Made by a program: the position numbers and the translations under genes
Part shown: piece by piece, positions 35,201 to 42,400 of the stretch
How positions within the stretch are numbered: position 1 is the stretch's first letter
Layout: the number at the start of each line of letters is the position of its first letter
Origin: Oscillospiraceae bacterium
Lineage (GTDB): Bacteria > Bacillota > Clostridia > UMGS1840 > HGM11507
Length of the DNA: 64,000 nt
Reading direction: 5' to 3'
Assembly (NCBI GenBank): GCA_015068665.1
Contig: SVKB01000006.1
Span: 21,521-85,520, forward strand
Notes under the pieces: model-generated
What the model was told of the DNA's origin: nothing
Database searches by the model: none
What the model saw: the letters and a program-made list of their open reading frames with translations, nothing else

Positions 35201-35430
35201 AAGGCTCTTACAATGATTGCCGCCATTTCGGCTCTTGTAAGATTTGCCTCGGAATCAAGGCTTCCGTCTTCCCTTCCGTAAAGAATCTGATTTTTAACAG
35301 CAGCATTAAGTGCCGGAGTTGCCCAGTAGTCCTCACTTGGGTATGTGGCAGCAAATGTGCTTAAGCCAATGACTGAAGCTATAATTGCCAGTATACAGAC
35401 AACTGCAGCTGTTTTTAAAAAGCTTTTCAA
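26209..35430 (-). CDS. Giant SLH surface protein with InlB-type repeats and long acidic C-terminus
   Basis: 3073 residues, TTG start at 35430 preceded by GGAAGG at proper distance; the nearby ATG at 35437 is out of frame. Order: signal peptide (about 1-28); three SLH domains (about 30-210); a short beta-helix-like section (about 220-305, NVIVDGDLVIGDGANLTTVT); a run of about 18 glycines (near 318-335); about 19 Listeria-Bacteroides (InlB/Flg_new) modules of 67-75 residues (about 340-1790) with the phrase TVTFDSDGGS, DPTKTGYTFKYW, NITLKAVW; then about 1280 residues, acidic and mostly helical (AKDMFDDNDSLKDSMLRYFR, EKVVKKMLEDDEAFKNATGL), of no family I know, closing with a small beta segment. 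The N-terminus ties it to the wall; the repeats act as a stalk or adhesin. Transcribed after the 256-residue membrane protein. Confidence 0.85.
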   Translation of the reverse strand: MKSFLKTAAVVCILAIIASVIGLSTFAATYPSEDYWATPALNAAVKNQILYGREDGSLDSEANLTRAEMAAIIVRAFGANIKTDISGFTDVSASKWYYNDIAKAVHMGVFVGSGNGLMRPDDTITREEAFTVLARALVLSSTDYTPLDKFTDKANISDWAREYLSILAKKGYVNGNQNSEATPKANITRAEFAQFMHNIFKTYFVNAGTYSSTGPDSTLIRHENISLSNVIVDGDLVIGDGANLTTVTLTNVSIKGRLLVRGAATVKLIGTTVGENVVVKNINSNVHFDNYRTEAVFSGINILTSATFKTDAVDPGTTGGGGGGGGGGGGGGGGGATNIPRVITFDTGLGGSYVAPQQVAVGKKVIKPADPTRPGYEFLYWTKDGTNEYNFNTVLNFNSTNFTLTAVWRPTSGNYTVTFDSDGGSAVASQSVAYNSKATKPTDPTKTGYIFKYWMLNNQEYNFDTPVTGDITLKAKWEIQKFTVTFDSDGGTSVASQEIDYNAKVTKPVNPTKTGYTFKFWSKDGTSSYSFNSPVTEAFTLKAVWQANTYRITFDSNGGNPVTPSYIDVTYNTAYPALPTPTNSDSTLNFVGWFDSNDNQIFEGNLVDITSNITVKAKWTNKAVHNVIYKDFNGTGSDKNATVIDGEKIVKPSNPTLAGHTFGGWYADAGYTTAFDFNQAITGPVTIYVKWNVNKYTVAFDSDGGSAVAPQTVDYNGKATKPANPTKTGYSFIKWTLNGIEYDFNTLVTGNITLKAVWQINKYNVTFDSDGGSAVAGQEIAYNNKVVKPVNPTRTGYTFEYWTLNGAEYNFDTPVTGPITLKAKWKINTYTVTFDSDGGSSVAPQTVDYNSKATLPTNPTKTGYTFKYWSLNGTEYDFNTLITGDITLKAVWEINKYTITFDSDGGSSVAPQTIDHNNKVVKPANPTKTGYTFVNWTLNGSVYNFNTLVTGPITLKAVWQANSYRITFDSNGGNAVSPSYIDVIYDSTYPALPTPTNSDVSLKFAGWFDGNSNQIVEGNKVDITSNITVKAEWTNKTVHNVVYKDFSGEGVDKNATVIDGQMITQPVDPTLTGYTFGGWYADAGYNTPFDFNQAITGPVTIYVKWNINQYTVTFDSDGGSYVTTQTVDYNSKATLPTEPTKTGYTFKYWTLNGVPYNFNTLVKGNITLKAVWEINVYTIAFNSDGGTGVGNQNITYLNKVVKPADPTKEGYTFKYWELDGVKYDFDTPVTGAIVLKAIWEINKYTVTFDSDGGSLVASQVVDYNSKATIPTAPTKAGYTFKYWTLNGSEYSFDTPVTGNITLKAKWDIATYVINFYVDGVEVAKKTYQHDDRISKYMDVPEKEGYVFYRWYEPSTGNTYGHNVAVNKTTELHAEWKTAADKYYTIKYDKNSDAIYGTMPSDAMAVVGKDILINNAQTFGRVGHVFVNWNTKADGTGTPYTSGGVYNISATEGQIVTLYAIWKENEYTYKLSFGDDKNNEKTFTGIKFTEEFELPGASGYEKDGYEFLGWSLTQGSDTPDFVAGYKFARPDNANDGATIIFYGVWQEKSATTYKVTYVVDGHQTETYIPVNGVISAYITAPTKNGYDFTGWNTKEDGTGTAYSHGDKITSDVVIYAQFEKKEYTVAFNSMGGTYVTSQTVKYEEKASEPSKPEKDGFVFAGWYTVEECTSGFEYDFDSKVTKDITLYAKWVEETEKFKVNFYAYNATAPFETIEVKAAASVDEKTLSDTKAIMYDSESDSWAGYVKNDTVSDVYSGEDYQHQVEYNWWYETENGWKLFDENVKVTEDTDVYLRAKKLAINVYVGSIPESFPFEVWYEDDTRLLDSAKNLMYTQYIKGFGKEPRDHLWVINQALDKVNYDDKAIDKLIEKGILGENREIYNQELFVRFSQIIGEENMEKFIVDAAKDMFDDNDSLKDSMLRYFRTMAQSSDPQDVKELKALLKDTIDHALDTDYDNALVMVEKVVKKMLEDDEAFKNATGLELSDIEGKTLREFIKKAVIAELDKEYDNFKQNGGKTDYIDFAIKNIPYNKLSDGTYVYSTASDIAGKTVKEFIVGLVKANLDYSFVKTELGYTDDELFSLAREKTVDVVLDRIISDEDFLDMVIDKEFKGTPLESYDHTKINTLQNTVDLIADVVKHELDSVTVGNVTDYDKFAGKLGYATKQAMLDDKKQQIKNAIVEELKKEEFFNELIAHTAFDGHDYDELKAKKPVDIFKLLAEEEIAAMTDEELAAKLSEVTGDSSITSVDAMVEYIKVKIKEKIITRLEDTSDSIFASVYDSLVGEAYNPALTTRQVVAKIAAKAEGDSSVETAVLNDDTAYQEAISKLTGTLVTVDQANGMGARAYVVKVTEVNLEKDEEFEKVYEEHKGQQYQDENQLNTALIADAREYATDEAKSALEDEANLKKEIKDYTGFEFNNIGSYDNTFDLVSDYVKKEFEERTFDQIVADFHYNNIDELLDDAKPYIIEDVISETKTNPTFRREEIERFINADITDPAKKITFTPLATGDADGDNLPDSSLEFISLYSSKVIATLDNTTLMTELNTLGYSIEKLFNDYGKDIVIEAIENPKNADEEALLDEVVSRISSKYDKYLDIPSNIRNDAIEFILDEIGERIDEPQIFEKVVEIASDVLGIGEIDETKLDLPAKDYVIDALMNVFETDTAKREKIITVAIDTVIANSNSDMLDELIDSVIDYLNSDVTVRDEFIDEIIETVYRDTLDRLVKEINKDKQFTVDKDSVFIAEGLKITIEKDYSYAEMIKKLPYSNLLFKVYPESKVKEIYDRSFGELISQIDQAILDAENGQTGYINCGINVKINPILDGYIPLYESLTELASEKLSDKLFYSDNKYLQEIIKELAVDKVLDGSPAMADDEYSGYNLKSFDDYYNIALKFMILADDMVLWYKENLLTEEKLETLVDGYEELALKYANLTNEFLNGDKDGNPGLANAVTNAVKTKFPEYYNKLVAKYEDSPLNKKYESSDYALFRRGVYEAYNEYDAVTDEIFDYKYLDKLFDKAERILVGEDVEYVDYIGTTHTGVDIYEVSIKGIKATFADINDDMYEFKIKDIIITVKRVVTGG

Positions 35431-35469
35431 ATTTCATCCTTCCTTTCTCTATGTCAACTTAAGAAATAA

Positions 35470-36240
35470 TCACATATATTCACTGATGTAGTGGGATTTT
35501 GTAACAATCTTTTTTTCCTCGTAGGCATCCCGTATCTGTTTTACCAGTTCGGTGCTCTGCCCTGCATTTTTAAGAACTGTCGTCAGCTCACTAAGAAGTG
35601 CGTTAACCTTTGAGTCACATTCCTTTTCCAGTGCGGCAAGCTTGGGAAAACCGATGGCAGCAAGCTCTTTTTTCTTTGCAGGCTTTTGCTCTTTGGTCAC
35701 CGATACATATTCGTTTATTGCCCAAACCTCCAAAGCTCTTAACTGACTTGTGAAGGTTGCTTCCAGAACATAAACCTCACCGATAATACGTGCAACCTCT
35801 TCATTCACCGGATTTTCCTGAGGCTTTTGTTGTTCTTCAGGCTTATCCGAAGGTTTATCGGCCGGTTTATCCGAAGGCTTATTGGCCGGTTTATCCGAAG
35901 GCTTATCGGAGGTGGTGCCGCTTTCCTTATTTTGCTTTATTTCATCCATAGTGGTTTTACCTGTAATGATTTCAATTGCCTCATCTTTGGTGATATCTCC
36001 CTTATCAAGGGCTTCCTTTTCCATTTCATCAAGAGGCCTTATATTTTCAACACCCGCACTTTCAAGTGCTTCCTTTTGCTTATTGTCAAGCTCTTCCTTC
36101 TTTTGCTGAAGCTGTTCGGGAGTTTCGGTAACCCCTGAAAAGACAACCTTTATAAGATCCCTGCACAGCCATGCTCCTGCCAGAAGAGCAAAGATAAGAA
36201 CAACCACGATGCAAAGGATTATTTTCTTTTTCTTACTCAT
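35470..36240 (-). CDS. Membrane-anchored protein with SDKPADKP repeats
   Basis: 256 residues: cytoplasmic MSKKKK, one membrane segment (about 7-28, IILCIVVVLIFALLAGAWLC), an acidic coiled coil (PEQLQQKKEELDNKQKEALE), a low-complexity tract of KPSDKP/KPADKP units (about 112-140), and a C-terminal helical domain (ARIIGEVYVLEATFTSQLRA, then ALEKECDSKVNALLSELTTV). The outside-facing part resembles the helical C-terminal domain of the 534-residue neighbour in size and spacing, but I cannot align them by eye. It is first in the surface-protein operon, 39 bases before the giant gene. No known family. Confidence 0.6.
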   Translation of the reverse strand: MSKKKKIILCIVVVLIFALLAGAWLCRDLIKVVFSGVTETPEQLQQKKEELDNKQKEALESAGVENIRPLDEMEKEALDKGDITKDEAIEIITGKTTMDEIKQNKESGTTSDKPSDKPANKPSDKPADKPSDKPEEQQKPQENPVNEEVARIIGEVYVLEATFTSQLRALEVWAINEYVSVTKEQKPAKKKELAAIGFPKLAALEKECDSKVNALLSELTTVLKNAGQSTELVKQIRDAYEEKKIVTKSHYISEYM

Positions 36241-36315
36241 TTTTTTACCTCTGTTTTTATGTATTCAAATGCTGTTTTGAAGCCATTTATCCATGATATA
36301 CAATAATACTATTTT

Positions 36316-36344
36316 ATTATAATATTTCCGCAGTCAAATGTCAA
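36316..36344 (-). promoter_or_regulatory. Consensus sigma-A promoter of the surface-protein operon
   Basis: Minus strand TTGACA (36344-36339), exactly 17 bases, TATAAT (36321-36316): a perfect match. It is about 75 bases before the start of the 256-residue gene and should drive the two SLH genes as well. It predicts strong constitutive expression. Confidence 0.88.
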
Positions 36345-36394
36345 GTAAAGATAGAGTTTTTTGGCGGTTTTTTAAAATATTTTTTATCTTAAAA

Positions 36395-36441
36395 AACACA
36401 AAAATAGGATGTAAGTAAATTACTCGTAATTTACTTACATC
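36395..36441 (-). terminator. Terminator after the G5/3D gene
   Basis: A perfect 16-base stem GATGTAAGTAAATTAC/GTAATTTACTTACATC (36408-36441) with a two-base centre, followed on the minus strand by CTATTTTTGTGTTTTTT. The rest of the 272-base gap holds the operon promoter and nothing else I can identify. Confidence 0.8.
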
Positions 36442-36512
36442 CCTTCGTACTTTTAAGGGGATAGAAAAAAAATGTTTGGGATAGACTTTTTTTACATCCA
36501 CTTACTAAAAAG

Positions 36513-37520
36513 CTATTCTAAAATATATACCTTTACATTACGGACACCGAAGCTCAGACATTCATTCCTGGTATCCATATATAAATCTATACGGTTACCC
36601 TTGATTGAGCCGCCTGTATCACCTGCCACCGCGTAGCCGTAAGTATACCTTCCGTCAGCGGTTTCAATATAAAGCCTTGTGCCCAGAGGAATTACTCTCG
36701 GGTCAACCGCAACAACACCTCTCTGAGACTGAACGCCGGAGGCTGTTCTTCCCTTTAAGCAGTATGCAGTAGCCTTACAGTCAATTACCCTTTTGGCTCT
36801 TACCTCACCTCCACGGGAGGTCTGTACCGATGCAACCACACCGTATTCAACAATTTTTTCCTGAGGCTTTTTTGTAACCTTTTCGGAAATTGCCTCTTTT
36901 TCATATACCACGCCGTTATGCTTTAAAACACGGTAGGTAACGGCTTTCTCACCGTCAACGCCCGGTCTTGATACACGGGTGGTACCCTTATTAAGATTGT
37001 AGCTTGCCCTTTTTACGGTATCAAATGGAATCGCCTCACATTCGACAACCTCTTCGTATACCTTGGGAACAATTTCAATTTTAAGTCCATCGGTAACAGG
37101 AGTGTCTGAAGGGGTTACAAGCAAGCTGCCTTCATCCACCGAAACTCCTTCTTTTAAAAGAACCTCTGCAACCGTCGGCAAAACGGTGTGAACCTTTTTC
37201 TCTTCTCCGTTTACCGAAAGGGTAATTTCTCTGGCTCTTTTAATATCAATTTTTTTTACACTTCGTAAGTTAGCGTTTAAGTCTAAGGACAATTCATCGA
37301 ATTCGCTAACATTGATTCCTGCCTCTTTAAAAGCATCCTCAACAGTCTTTGAATAAACAAATGCTTGTTTGACTTCACCGTCATCACTTATTGTAATCTC
37401 GTATCTTAGAAAAGTAAGCATAAGCGAAATGGCCGATACTGCAAGACATAGTGCAATACAGCCGGTTATTGAGGCCTTCAAAGAGAAACAGGACTTTAAA
37501 AATCCTATTATCTTTTTCAT
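36513..37520 (-). CDS. G5/3D-domain cell-wall protein (YabE/RpfB-like)
   Basis: 335 residues. Membrane anchor/signal near 15-40 (ASITGCIALCLAVSAISLML), two DUF348-type ubiquitin-like domains (KTVEDAFKEAGINVSE and LPTVAEVLLKEGVSVDE), a G5 domain (CEAIPFDTVKRASYNLNKGT, then VTYRVLKHNG), and the C-terminal 3D domain with its three conserved aspartates (CKATAYCL, GVVAVDPRVIPLGTRLYIE, AGDTGGSIKGNRIDLYMD). The 3D fold is shared with MltA-type transglycosylases; Gram-positive members are stationary-phase or resuscitation wall hydrolases. Behind a consensus promoter and followed by a strong terminator, so monocistronic. Confidence 0.9.
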   Translation of the reverse strand: MKKIIGFLKSCFSLKASITGCIALCLAVSAISLMLTFLRYEITISDDGEVKQAFVYSKTVEDAFKEAGINVSEFDELSLDLNANLRSVKKIDIKRAREITLSVNGEEKKVHTVLPTVAEVLLKEGVSVDEGSLLVTPSDTPVTDGLKIEIVPKVYEEVVECEAIPFDTVKRASYNLNKGTTRVSRPGVDGEKAVTYRVLKHNGVVYEKEAISEKVTKKPQEKIVEYGVVASVQTSRGGEVRAKRVIDCKATAYCLKGRTASGVQSQRGVVAVDPRVIPLGTRLYIETADGRYTYGYAVAGDTGGSIKGNRIDLYMDTRNECLSFGVRNVKVYILE

Positions 37521-37588
37521 ATTTCCTCCTCAGCCTGAAGCTTTTTTTCGTACCCCCAATATGGTTTTCAGGGGGACAACGGATTTCT

Positions 37589-37617
37589 ATTATATAACAA
37601 AAAAACTTTTTTGTCAA
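37589..37617 (-). promoter_or_regulatory. Consensus promoter of the G5/3D gene
   Basis: Minus strand TTGACA (37617-37612), 17 bases, TATAAT (37594-37589). The leader contains a CCCCC/GGGGG stem (37553-37575) before the GAGGAGG ribosome site. Confidence 0.85.
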
Positions 37618-37642
37618 GTTTTTTTATTTTCGGATTGAAATT

Positions 37643-37867
37643 TTATTGGTTTTCGGGGCTGTTATCCAGCCTGTATTCTATTTGTATCTGCTTTATTATT
37701 TCTTCAAATACGGGTAGCTTAAGCAGTATTTCATTCCCGATTCTCTTACTGATACAATATTCTCCCTCCGAAAGGGTTATTTCAATTTCATATATTTTAT
37801 TTCTTATAAGCCATCTGTTCCCGGCTTCAATTTTCTTTTCAGGGCTTAAGCCGTTGTAATCTCTCAT
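37643..37867 (-). CDS. Small protein of unknown function
   Basis: 74 residues, MRDYNGLSPEKKIEAGNRWL then IRNKIYEIEITLSEGEYCIS, ending DNSPENQ. A GAGGTAAA stretch precedes the ATG. It reads as a real soluble alpha/beta protein (the opposite strand is a low-complexity Phe/Ile/Ser reading). It lies between rnc and the G5/3D gene on the same strand, after a GGGCATCG/CGGTGCCC stem at about 37887-37907 that may end the rnc transcript. No family recognised. Confidence 0.55.
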   Translation of the reverse strand: MRDYNGLSPEKKIEAGNRWLIRNKIYEIEITLSEGEYCISKRIGNEILLKLPVFEEIIKQIQIEYRLDNSPENQ

Positions 37868-37926
37868 AATTTACCTCTTATAAACGGGCACCGTTTTCAC
37901 GATGCCCCTTTACTTATATTATACGA

Positions 37927-38592
37927 TTATTTTATGGAATTTATTCCGTTTTTTGCGGCTTGTTTTTCCGCTTCCTTTTTGGTTTTTCCTACACCTTCAC
38001 CAACAATCTTACCTTCAAGCTTAACTACTGCGGTAAAAATCTTGGCATGGTCAGGCCCCTCTTCCTTTATTATTTCATACTCGGGAGCCTTTGCGCCATC
38101 CTTCTGGACAAGCTCCTGGAAAAGAGTTTTATAATCTCTTACATCATGGTCCTTAACCGCTTTTTCAATATCTTCCTTTAAAAGCCCTGTTATAAGATTG
38201 GTAACCAGGCTTATATCACTGTCAAGATATATTGCGGCAAAAACCGCCTCAAGGGCATCGGAAAGAATAGAGGGACGCTCTCTTCCCCCGGTAGTTTCCT
38301 CCCCCTTGCCGATATGAATATACTTACCAAGCTCTGTTCTTAAGGCAACCTTAAAAAGAGATTCCTCACACACAACGGTGGAACGGATTTTGGTAAGCTC
38401 GCCCTCGGGGAGCTGTGGATAGTTTTTATAAAGATACTGTGCGACAGCAAAGCCCAGCACAGAATCCCCCAAAAATTCCAGTCTTTCATTATTTTTAAGC
38501 CCCTTCCCCTTAAGCAAAAAGGATTTATGGGTAAGGGCATTCTCAAGCAGGCTTTTATCCTTAAAGGTATAGCCTATATTTTTTTCCAGCAT
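37927..38592 (-). CDS. rnc: Ribonuclease III
   Basis: 221 residues, normal length. The catalytic signature NERLEFLGDSVLGFAV lies near residues 37-52 and the second acidic site ALEAVFAAIYLDSD near 113-126; the C-terminal dsRNA-binding domain covers about 150-221 (DYKTLFQELVQKDGAKAPEY, ending GVGKTKKEAEKQAAKNGI). It cleaves double-stranded RNA, including rRNA precursors. It is the last gene of the gdpP-to-rnc run, 15 bases after ftsH. smc and ftsY, the usual rnc neighbours in Firmicutes, are absent here. Confidence 0.96.
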   Translation of the reverse strand: MLEKNIGYTFKDKSLLENALTHKSFLLKGKGLKNNERLEFLGDSVLGFAVAQYLYKNYPQLPEGELTKIRSTVVCEESLFKVALRTELGKYIHIGKGEETTGGRERPSILSDALEAVFAAIYLDSDISLVTNLITGLLKEDIEKAVKDHDVRDYKTLFQELVQKDGAKAPEYEIIKEEGPDHAKIFTAVVKLEGKIVGEGVGKTKKEAEKQAAKNGINSIK

Positions 38593-38607
38593 AGCGTTTC
38601 CCTTTTA

Positions 38608-40527
38608 TTACTTATTGTCATCCTCTGAAGCTTCCCCGGAAGGCATTTCTTCAGAAGCAGACTTTTCTTCTTCACTCGGAGCGGCATTTTCAAAGGTAAA
38701 ATCATCTTCAAAAACAACTTCTTCCTTTTCGTAGGGGAAGATTGCCTTAAATTCGTCAGCCTCAAGCTTTTCTTTTTCCAAAAGAGCCTTTGCAACCTCA
38801 TGAAGCTTATCCATATTTTCCTTAAGAAGCTTAGTGCAGATGTTATAGGCATTGTCAATAATACCCGAAACTTCTTCATCAATCTGTGCCGCAATATGCT
38901 CAGAATAGTCTCTTGTACGGTTAAAATCTTTACCTATAAACACCTCGTCGCTGCCTGTACCGAATACTCTGGGGCCTAACTTTTCGCTCATACCGTATTT
39001 GGTAACCATATCCTTTGCGATTTTGGTTGCCCGCTCAATATCATTTGAAGCCCCCGTGCTTATATCGTCAAGTACAAGCTTTTCCGCCACTCTTCCTGCA
39101 AGAAGAACATTGATTTCCTCAAGCATTTCGGTTTTTGAGGAATAGCTTTTATCACTGGAGGGAAGGGACAGGGTATATCCGCCCGCTCTGCCTCTCGGAA
39201 TAATCGAAATCTGATGAACACTGTCAAGAAGCGGCATCAGAGCTGTAACAATAGCATGACCTGCCTCGTGGTAGGCAGTAAGCTCTTTATCCTTTTTGGT
39301 TCTCTTTCTTGTTTTCTTTTCGGGGCCTGCGATAACCTTAATCATAGCATCGGAAATATCCTGATTGCTTATAAGGGTACGGTTATCCCTCGCCGCAAGA
39401 AGTGCCGCCTCATTAAGAAGATTTTCAAGGTCCGCACCGGTAAAGCCCTGAGTGGTCTTGGCAACGGTAGTTAAATCTATATCCTGTTCAAACTTCTTGT
39501 TTCTTGCGTGAACTCTTAATATTGCCTCTCTGCCTAATATATCGGGATATCCCACAAAAACCTGACGGTCAAATCTGCCCGGTCTTAAAAGAGCAGGGTC
39601 AAGTATATCGGGACGGTTGGTAGCTGCAATAACAATTATATTGGTATTTGCACTGAAGCCATCCATCTCAACCAGAAGCTGATTAAGAGTCTGTTCTCTT
39701 TCATCGTGGCCGCCGCCCAGACCTGCACCACGGTGTCTGCCTACAGCATCAATTTCGTCAATAAATATAATACAGGGTGAGTTTTTCTTTGCCTGCTCAA
39801 ATAAATCTCTTACACGGGAAGCACCCACACCAACATACATTTCAACAAAGTCAGAACCGCTTATGGAGAAGAAGGAAACCTTTGCTTCACCGGCAACTGC
39901 CTTTGCAAGAAGGGTTTTACCTGTTCCCGGAGGTCCCACAAGAAGCACTCCTTTGGGTACTCTGGCACCAATTTCAGCAAATTTTTTGGGTTCCTTTAAA
40001 AATTCAACTATTTCGGAAAGCTCTTCCTTTTCCTCGTCAACGCCTGCAACATCCTTAAAGGTAACATTTACATTTTCCCCGTTTACGTTTTTAGCACGGC
40101 TTTTACCGAAGCTTGAAATCTTCCCTCCGCCCTGAGCCTGACGGAAAAACATAGTCCAGAACAAAATAATTACAACTATAATAAGCAGGGTGGGAAGGAA
40201 AGAAATCCACCATGGAATTTCCGCAGGCTTTCTGGTATCAATGGTAAGAGTACCCGCCTTTATCTGCTCCAGCGCCACCGAATCAATATCCTGTCTTAAG
40301 GTTAAATAATTCGGAATTGCAACCTCAGCCACCGAATCGTCCTTGTATTTTGCAATGGCTGTATTTTCAATTACCACAAGCTCTTTTACACTTCCGGCAT
40401 GGATATCCTTAACAAGCTCGGAATAAATCTTTGTCTCCGTTTGCTCAGGAAGGGCAAGCCATACGATTCCTGCAAAAACGCAGGCAAGAATCAGGTAAAA
40501 AAGTATGTCCTTAAATCTTTTTTTCAA
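38608..40527 (-). CDS. ftsH: ATP-dependent zinc metalloprotease FtsH
   Basis: 639 residues from TTG 40527, preceded by AGGAGG. Two membrane segments flank a short outside domain (about 8-25 and 108-128). AAA+ core: Walker [14 protein letters not shown] (about 198-210), Walker [13 protein letters not shown], second-region-of-homology [20 protein letters not shown]. Protease: zinc motif [10 protein letters not shown] near 423 with the third ligand Asp in [16 protein letters not shown]. It degrades membrane and short-lived cytoplasmic proteins. The acidic tail ([20 protein letters not shown]) is common. It lies 21 bases after hpt in the conserved tilS-hpt-ftsH order. Confidence 0.97.
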   Translation of the reverse strand: MKKRFKDILFYLILACVFAGIVWLALPEQTETKIYSELVKDIHAGSVKELVVIENTAIAKYKDDSVAEVAIPNYLTLRQDIDSVALEQIKAGTLTIDTRKPAEIPWWISFLPTLLIIVVIILFWTMFFRQAQGGGKISSFGKSRAKNVNGENVNVTFKDVAGVDEEKEELSEIVEFLKEPKKFAEIGARVPKGVLLVGPPGTGKTLLAKAVAGEAKVSFFSISGSDFVEMYVGVGASRVRDLFEQAKKNSPCIIFIDEIDAVGRHRGAGLGGGHDEREQTLNQLLVEMDGFSANTNIIVIAATNRPDILDPALLRPGRFDRQVFVGYPDILGREAILRVHARNKKFEQDIDLTTVAKTTQGFTGADLENLLNEAALLAARDNRTLISNQDISDAMIKVIAGPEKKTRKRTKKDKELTAYHEAGHAIVTALMPLLDSVHQISIIPRGRAGGYTLSLPSSDKSYSSKTEMLEEINVLLAGRVAEKLVLDDISTGASNDIERATKIAKDMVTKYGMSEKLGPRVFGTGSDEVFIGKDFNRTRDYSEHIAAQIDEEVSGIIDNAYNICTKLLKENMDKLHEVAKALLEKEKLEADEFKAIFPYEKEEVVFEDDFTFENAAPSEEEKSASEEMPSGEASEDDNK

Positions 40528-40548
40528 TTTTTATGCCTCCTAAAAATG

Positions 40549-41088
40549 TTATTCGTATATTTCTCTTTTAAGAACTCCCACATAGGGCAGCTCACGGTAT
40601 TTTTCAGCATAGTCAAGGCCGTAGCCTATAATAAATTCATTGGGAATTTCAAAACCTATGTACTTTGCATCCACATGGGCAAGTCTTCGCTCCGGCTTAT
40701 TTAAAAGAGCGCAGATTTCAACCGATGCAGGTTCTCTTTCCTTTAAAATCTCAACAAGCTTTGACAGGGTTATGCCGGAATCAATAATATCCTCAATAAT
40801 AAGAACATGCTTACCCTTTATATCGGTGCTTAAATCCTTTTTGATATTAAGCTGACCGCTTGTTTCGGTTGATTCCCCATAGCTTGACACTATCATAAAA
40901 TCCATGGATACGGTAACATCCAGCTTTCTTACAATATCAGCTAAAAATATTACAGAGCCCTTAAGTATGCCTACACACAGAACCTCTTTTCCCTCGTAAT
41001 CCCTGTTAATTTTCGAAGCAAGCTCATCTATTCTTTTTTCAATTTCTTCCTTTGTAATAAGTATTTTTTCAACAGCCTCGTTTTTCAT
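40549..41088 (-). CDS. hpt: Hypoxanthine phosphoribosyltransferase
   Basis: 179 residues, a purine-salvage enzyme forming IMP or GMP from hypoxanthine or guanine and PRPP. The PRPP-binding motif is HVLIIEDIIDSGITL (about 94-108); the flexible-loop region VSMDFMIVSSYGEST and the base-binding end KYIGFEIPNEFIIGYGLDYA are intact. It overlaps tilS by 20 bases and precedes ftsH, the arrangement kept across Firmicutes, where Hpt and TilS are reported to affect ftsH expression in Bacillus. Confidence 0.96.
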   Translation of the reverse strand: MKNEAVEKILITKEEIEKRIDELASKINRDYEGKEVLCVGILKGSVIFLADIVRKLDVTVSMDFMIVSSYGESTETSGQLNIKKDLSTDIKGKHVLIIEDIIDSGITLSKLVEILKEREPASVEICALLNKPERRLAHVDAKYIGFEIPNEFIIGYGLDYAEKYRELPYVGVLKREIYE

Positions 41089-42400
41089 CCCAAATTCTCC
41101 TCACTTTAAGACGGCAGCTACCGTTCATGTCGCTTTTTTTATAAAGCCCGGGTACCCAGATGATTTCATCCCCTTTTACTATCACCGGATATATATCCCG
41201 CTCCTCCTTCGGAACCTTTTTATCCGTAAAAAGATCCTGAAGCTTTTTATGACCTGTATTTTTTATATAAACCTTATCTCCGGGCATTCTTGTTCTCACA
41301 ATTATGCCCTCGGTATCCTCTACGGCAATCCCATCCTTTTCGCCATGATTTTCGCAAAGTGCCACAGCAAAGCCATGTCTTTCATAGATGTTATCCCCCG
41401 GAAGTACCGGATAGGAATATTTTTCCTTTTCCTTTATTTCTTTTACTGTAAAGCTCTCATAACTTATGAATGCCTCATATTTTCTTTTTAAATTTACCCT
41501 TTTTCCCGTTTCGCCTTTTTTTATAAGCTCTGTAAGGCTTTCGGTTTCTTTTTTCGAAAGGCTGACGGACAGCGCTCTTTTAACAATAGCTCTTACGGCT
41601 CTTGATAAAACAGGATATTCAAGCTCCTTTAAATAAGAAAGCTTAATCTCCCCTCTTTTATCGGAAAAATACGCTTTTTCAGTAACTTTTTGGGCTTCCT
41701 TGCCAAGATATTCCGAGTCATATTTAAGAAGCTGAAGAGTTTCCCATAAGCTTTCCTCATCAAATGAAAACTCCTTCTTAAGAAGCGGCATAAGGGTAAG
41801 TCTTATTTTGTTTCTTAAATAATCCTCTTTAAAATTGGTTTCATCGGTTACATAATCCTGATTTTTCTCTTTAAGGTAGGTCTCAATCTCTTCCCTTTTT
41901 ATCTCAATAAGAGGTCTTATGACACCGTCCTCCCTTAAAGGCTTTACGGATACAAGCCCATCAGAGGAGCTGCCCCTTAAGACGCGCATAAAAAACGTTT
42001 CTGCCTGGTCATTAAGATTATGGGCCGTAGCGATTTTACCTCCGCCCGTTTTTTCCCTTATTTCGTTAAAGAATTCATACCGTATCTTGCGTCCGGCATC
42101 CTCCTCGGAAAGCTTAAGCTCTTTTTTCAGCTTATTTATATCTGCATTTTTCAGATAGAAGGGTACATTTAATTTTTCGCAAAGCTTACGGGAAAATTCT
42201 TCATCACCCTTTGCAGTTTCTCTTAAATTATGATTAATGTGACAGGCAACTATTTTGCCTATACCAAGCTTTTCCCTGACAGCACAAAGAGCAAGCAGCA
42301 GAGATACCGAATCGGCACCTCCCGAAAGCCCTACAACTATATTGTCACCGGGGCTTATCAGCTTGAATTTTTTTACGGTTTTTAAAACTTTTTCTTCCAT
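41069..42400 (-). CDS. tilS: tRNA(Ile)-lysidine synthase
   Basis: 443 residues. The N-type ATP-pyrophosphatase motif GLSGGADSVSLL lies near residues 23-34, and ATAHNLNDQAETFFMRVLRG near 127-146 is the second signature. The C-terminal region with IIVRTRMPGDKVY and KKLQDLFTDKKVPKEERD is the TilS substrate-binding domain. It modifies C34 of the tRNA-Ile CAU anticodon to lysidine, converting it from Met to Ile decoding; essential. Start overlaps the dnaB stop by one base (TAATG). Confidence 0.96.
   Translation of the reverse strand: MEEKVLKTVKKFKLISPGDNIVVGLSGGADSVSLLLALCAVREKLGIGKIVACHINHNLRETAKGDEEFSRKLCEKLNVPFYLKNADINKLKKELKLSEEDAGRKIRYEFFNEIREKTGGGKIATAHNLNDQAETFFMRVLRGSSSDGLVSVKPLREDGVIRPLIEIKREEIETYLKEKNQDYVTDETNFKEDYLRNKIRLTLMPLLKKEFSFDEESLWETLQLLKYDSEYLGKEAQKVTEKAYFSDKRGEIKLSYLKELEYPVLSRAVRAIVKRALSVSLSKKETESLTELIKKGETGKRVNLKRKYEAFISYESFTVKEIKEKEKYSYPVLPGDNIYERHGFAVALCENHGEKDGIAVEDTEGIIVRTRMPGDKVYIKNTGHKKLQDLFTDKKVPKEERDIYPVIVKGDEIIWVPGLYKKSDMNGSCRLKVRRIWDEKRGC

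Noticed and set aside
37384..37617. 77-codon frame overlapping the G5/3D gene start
   Set aside because: It lies across the consensus promoter and leader of that gene and in its other frame.
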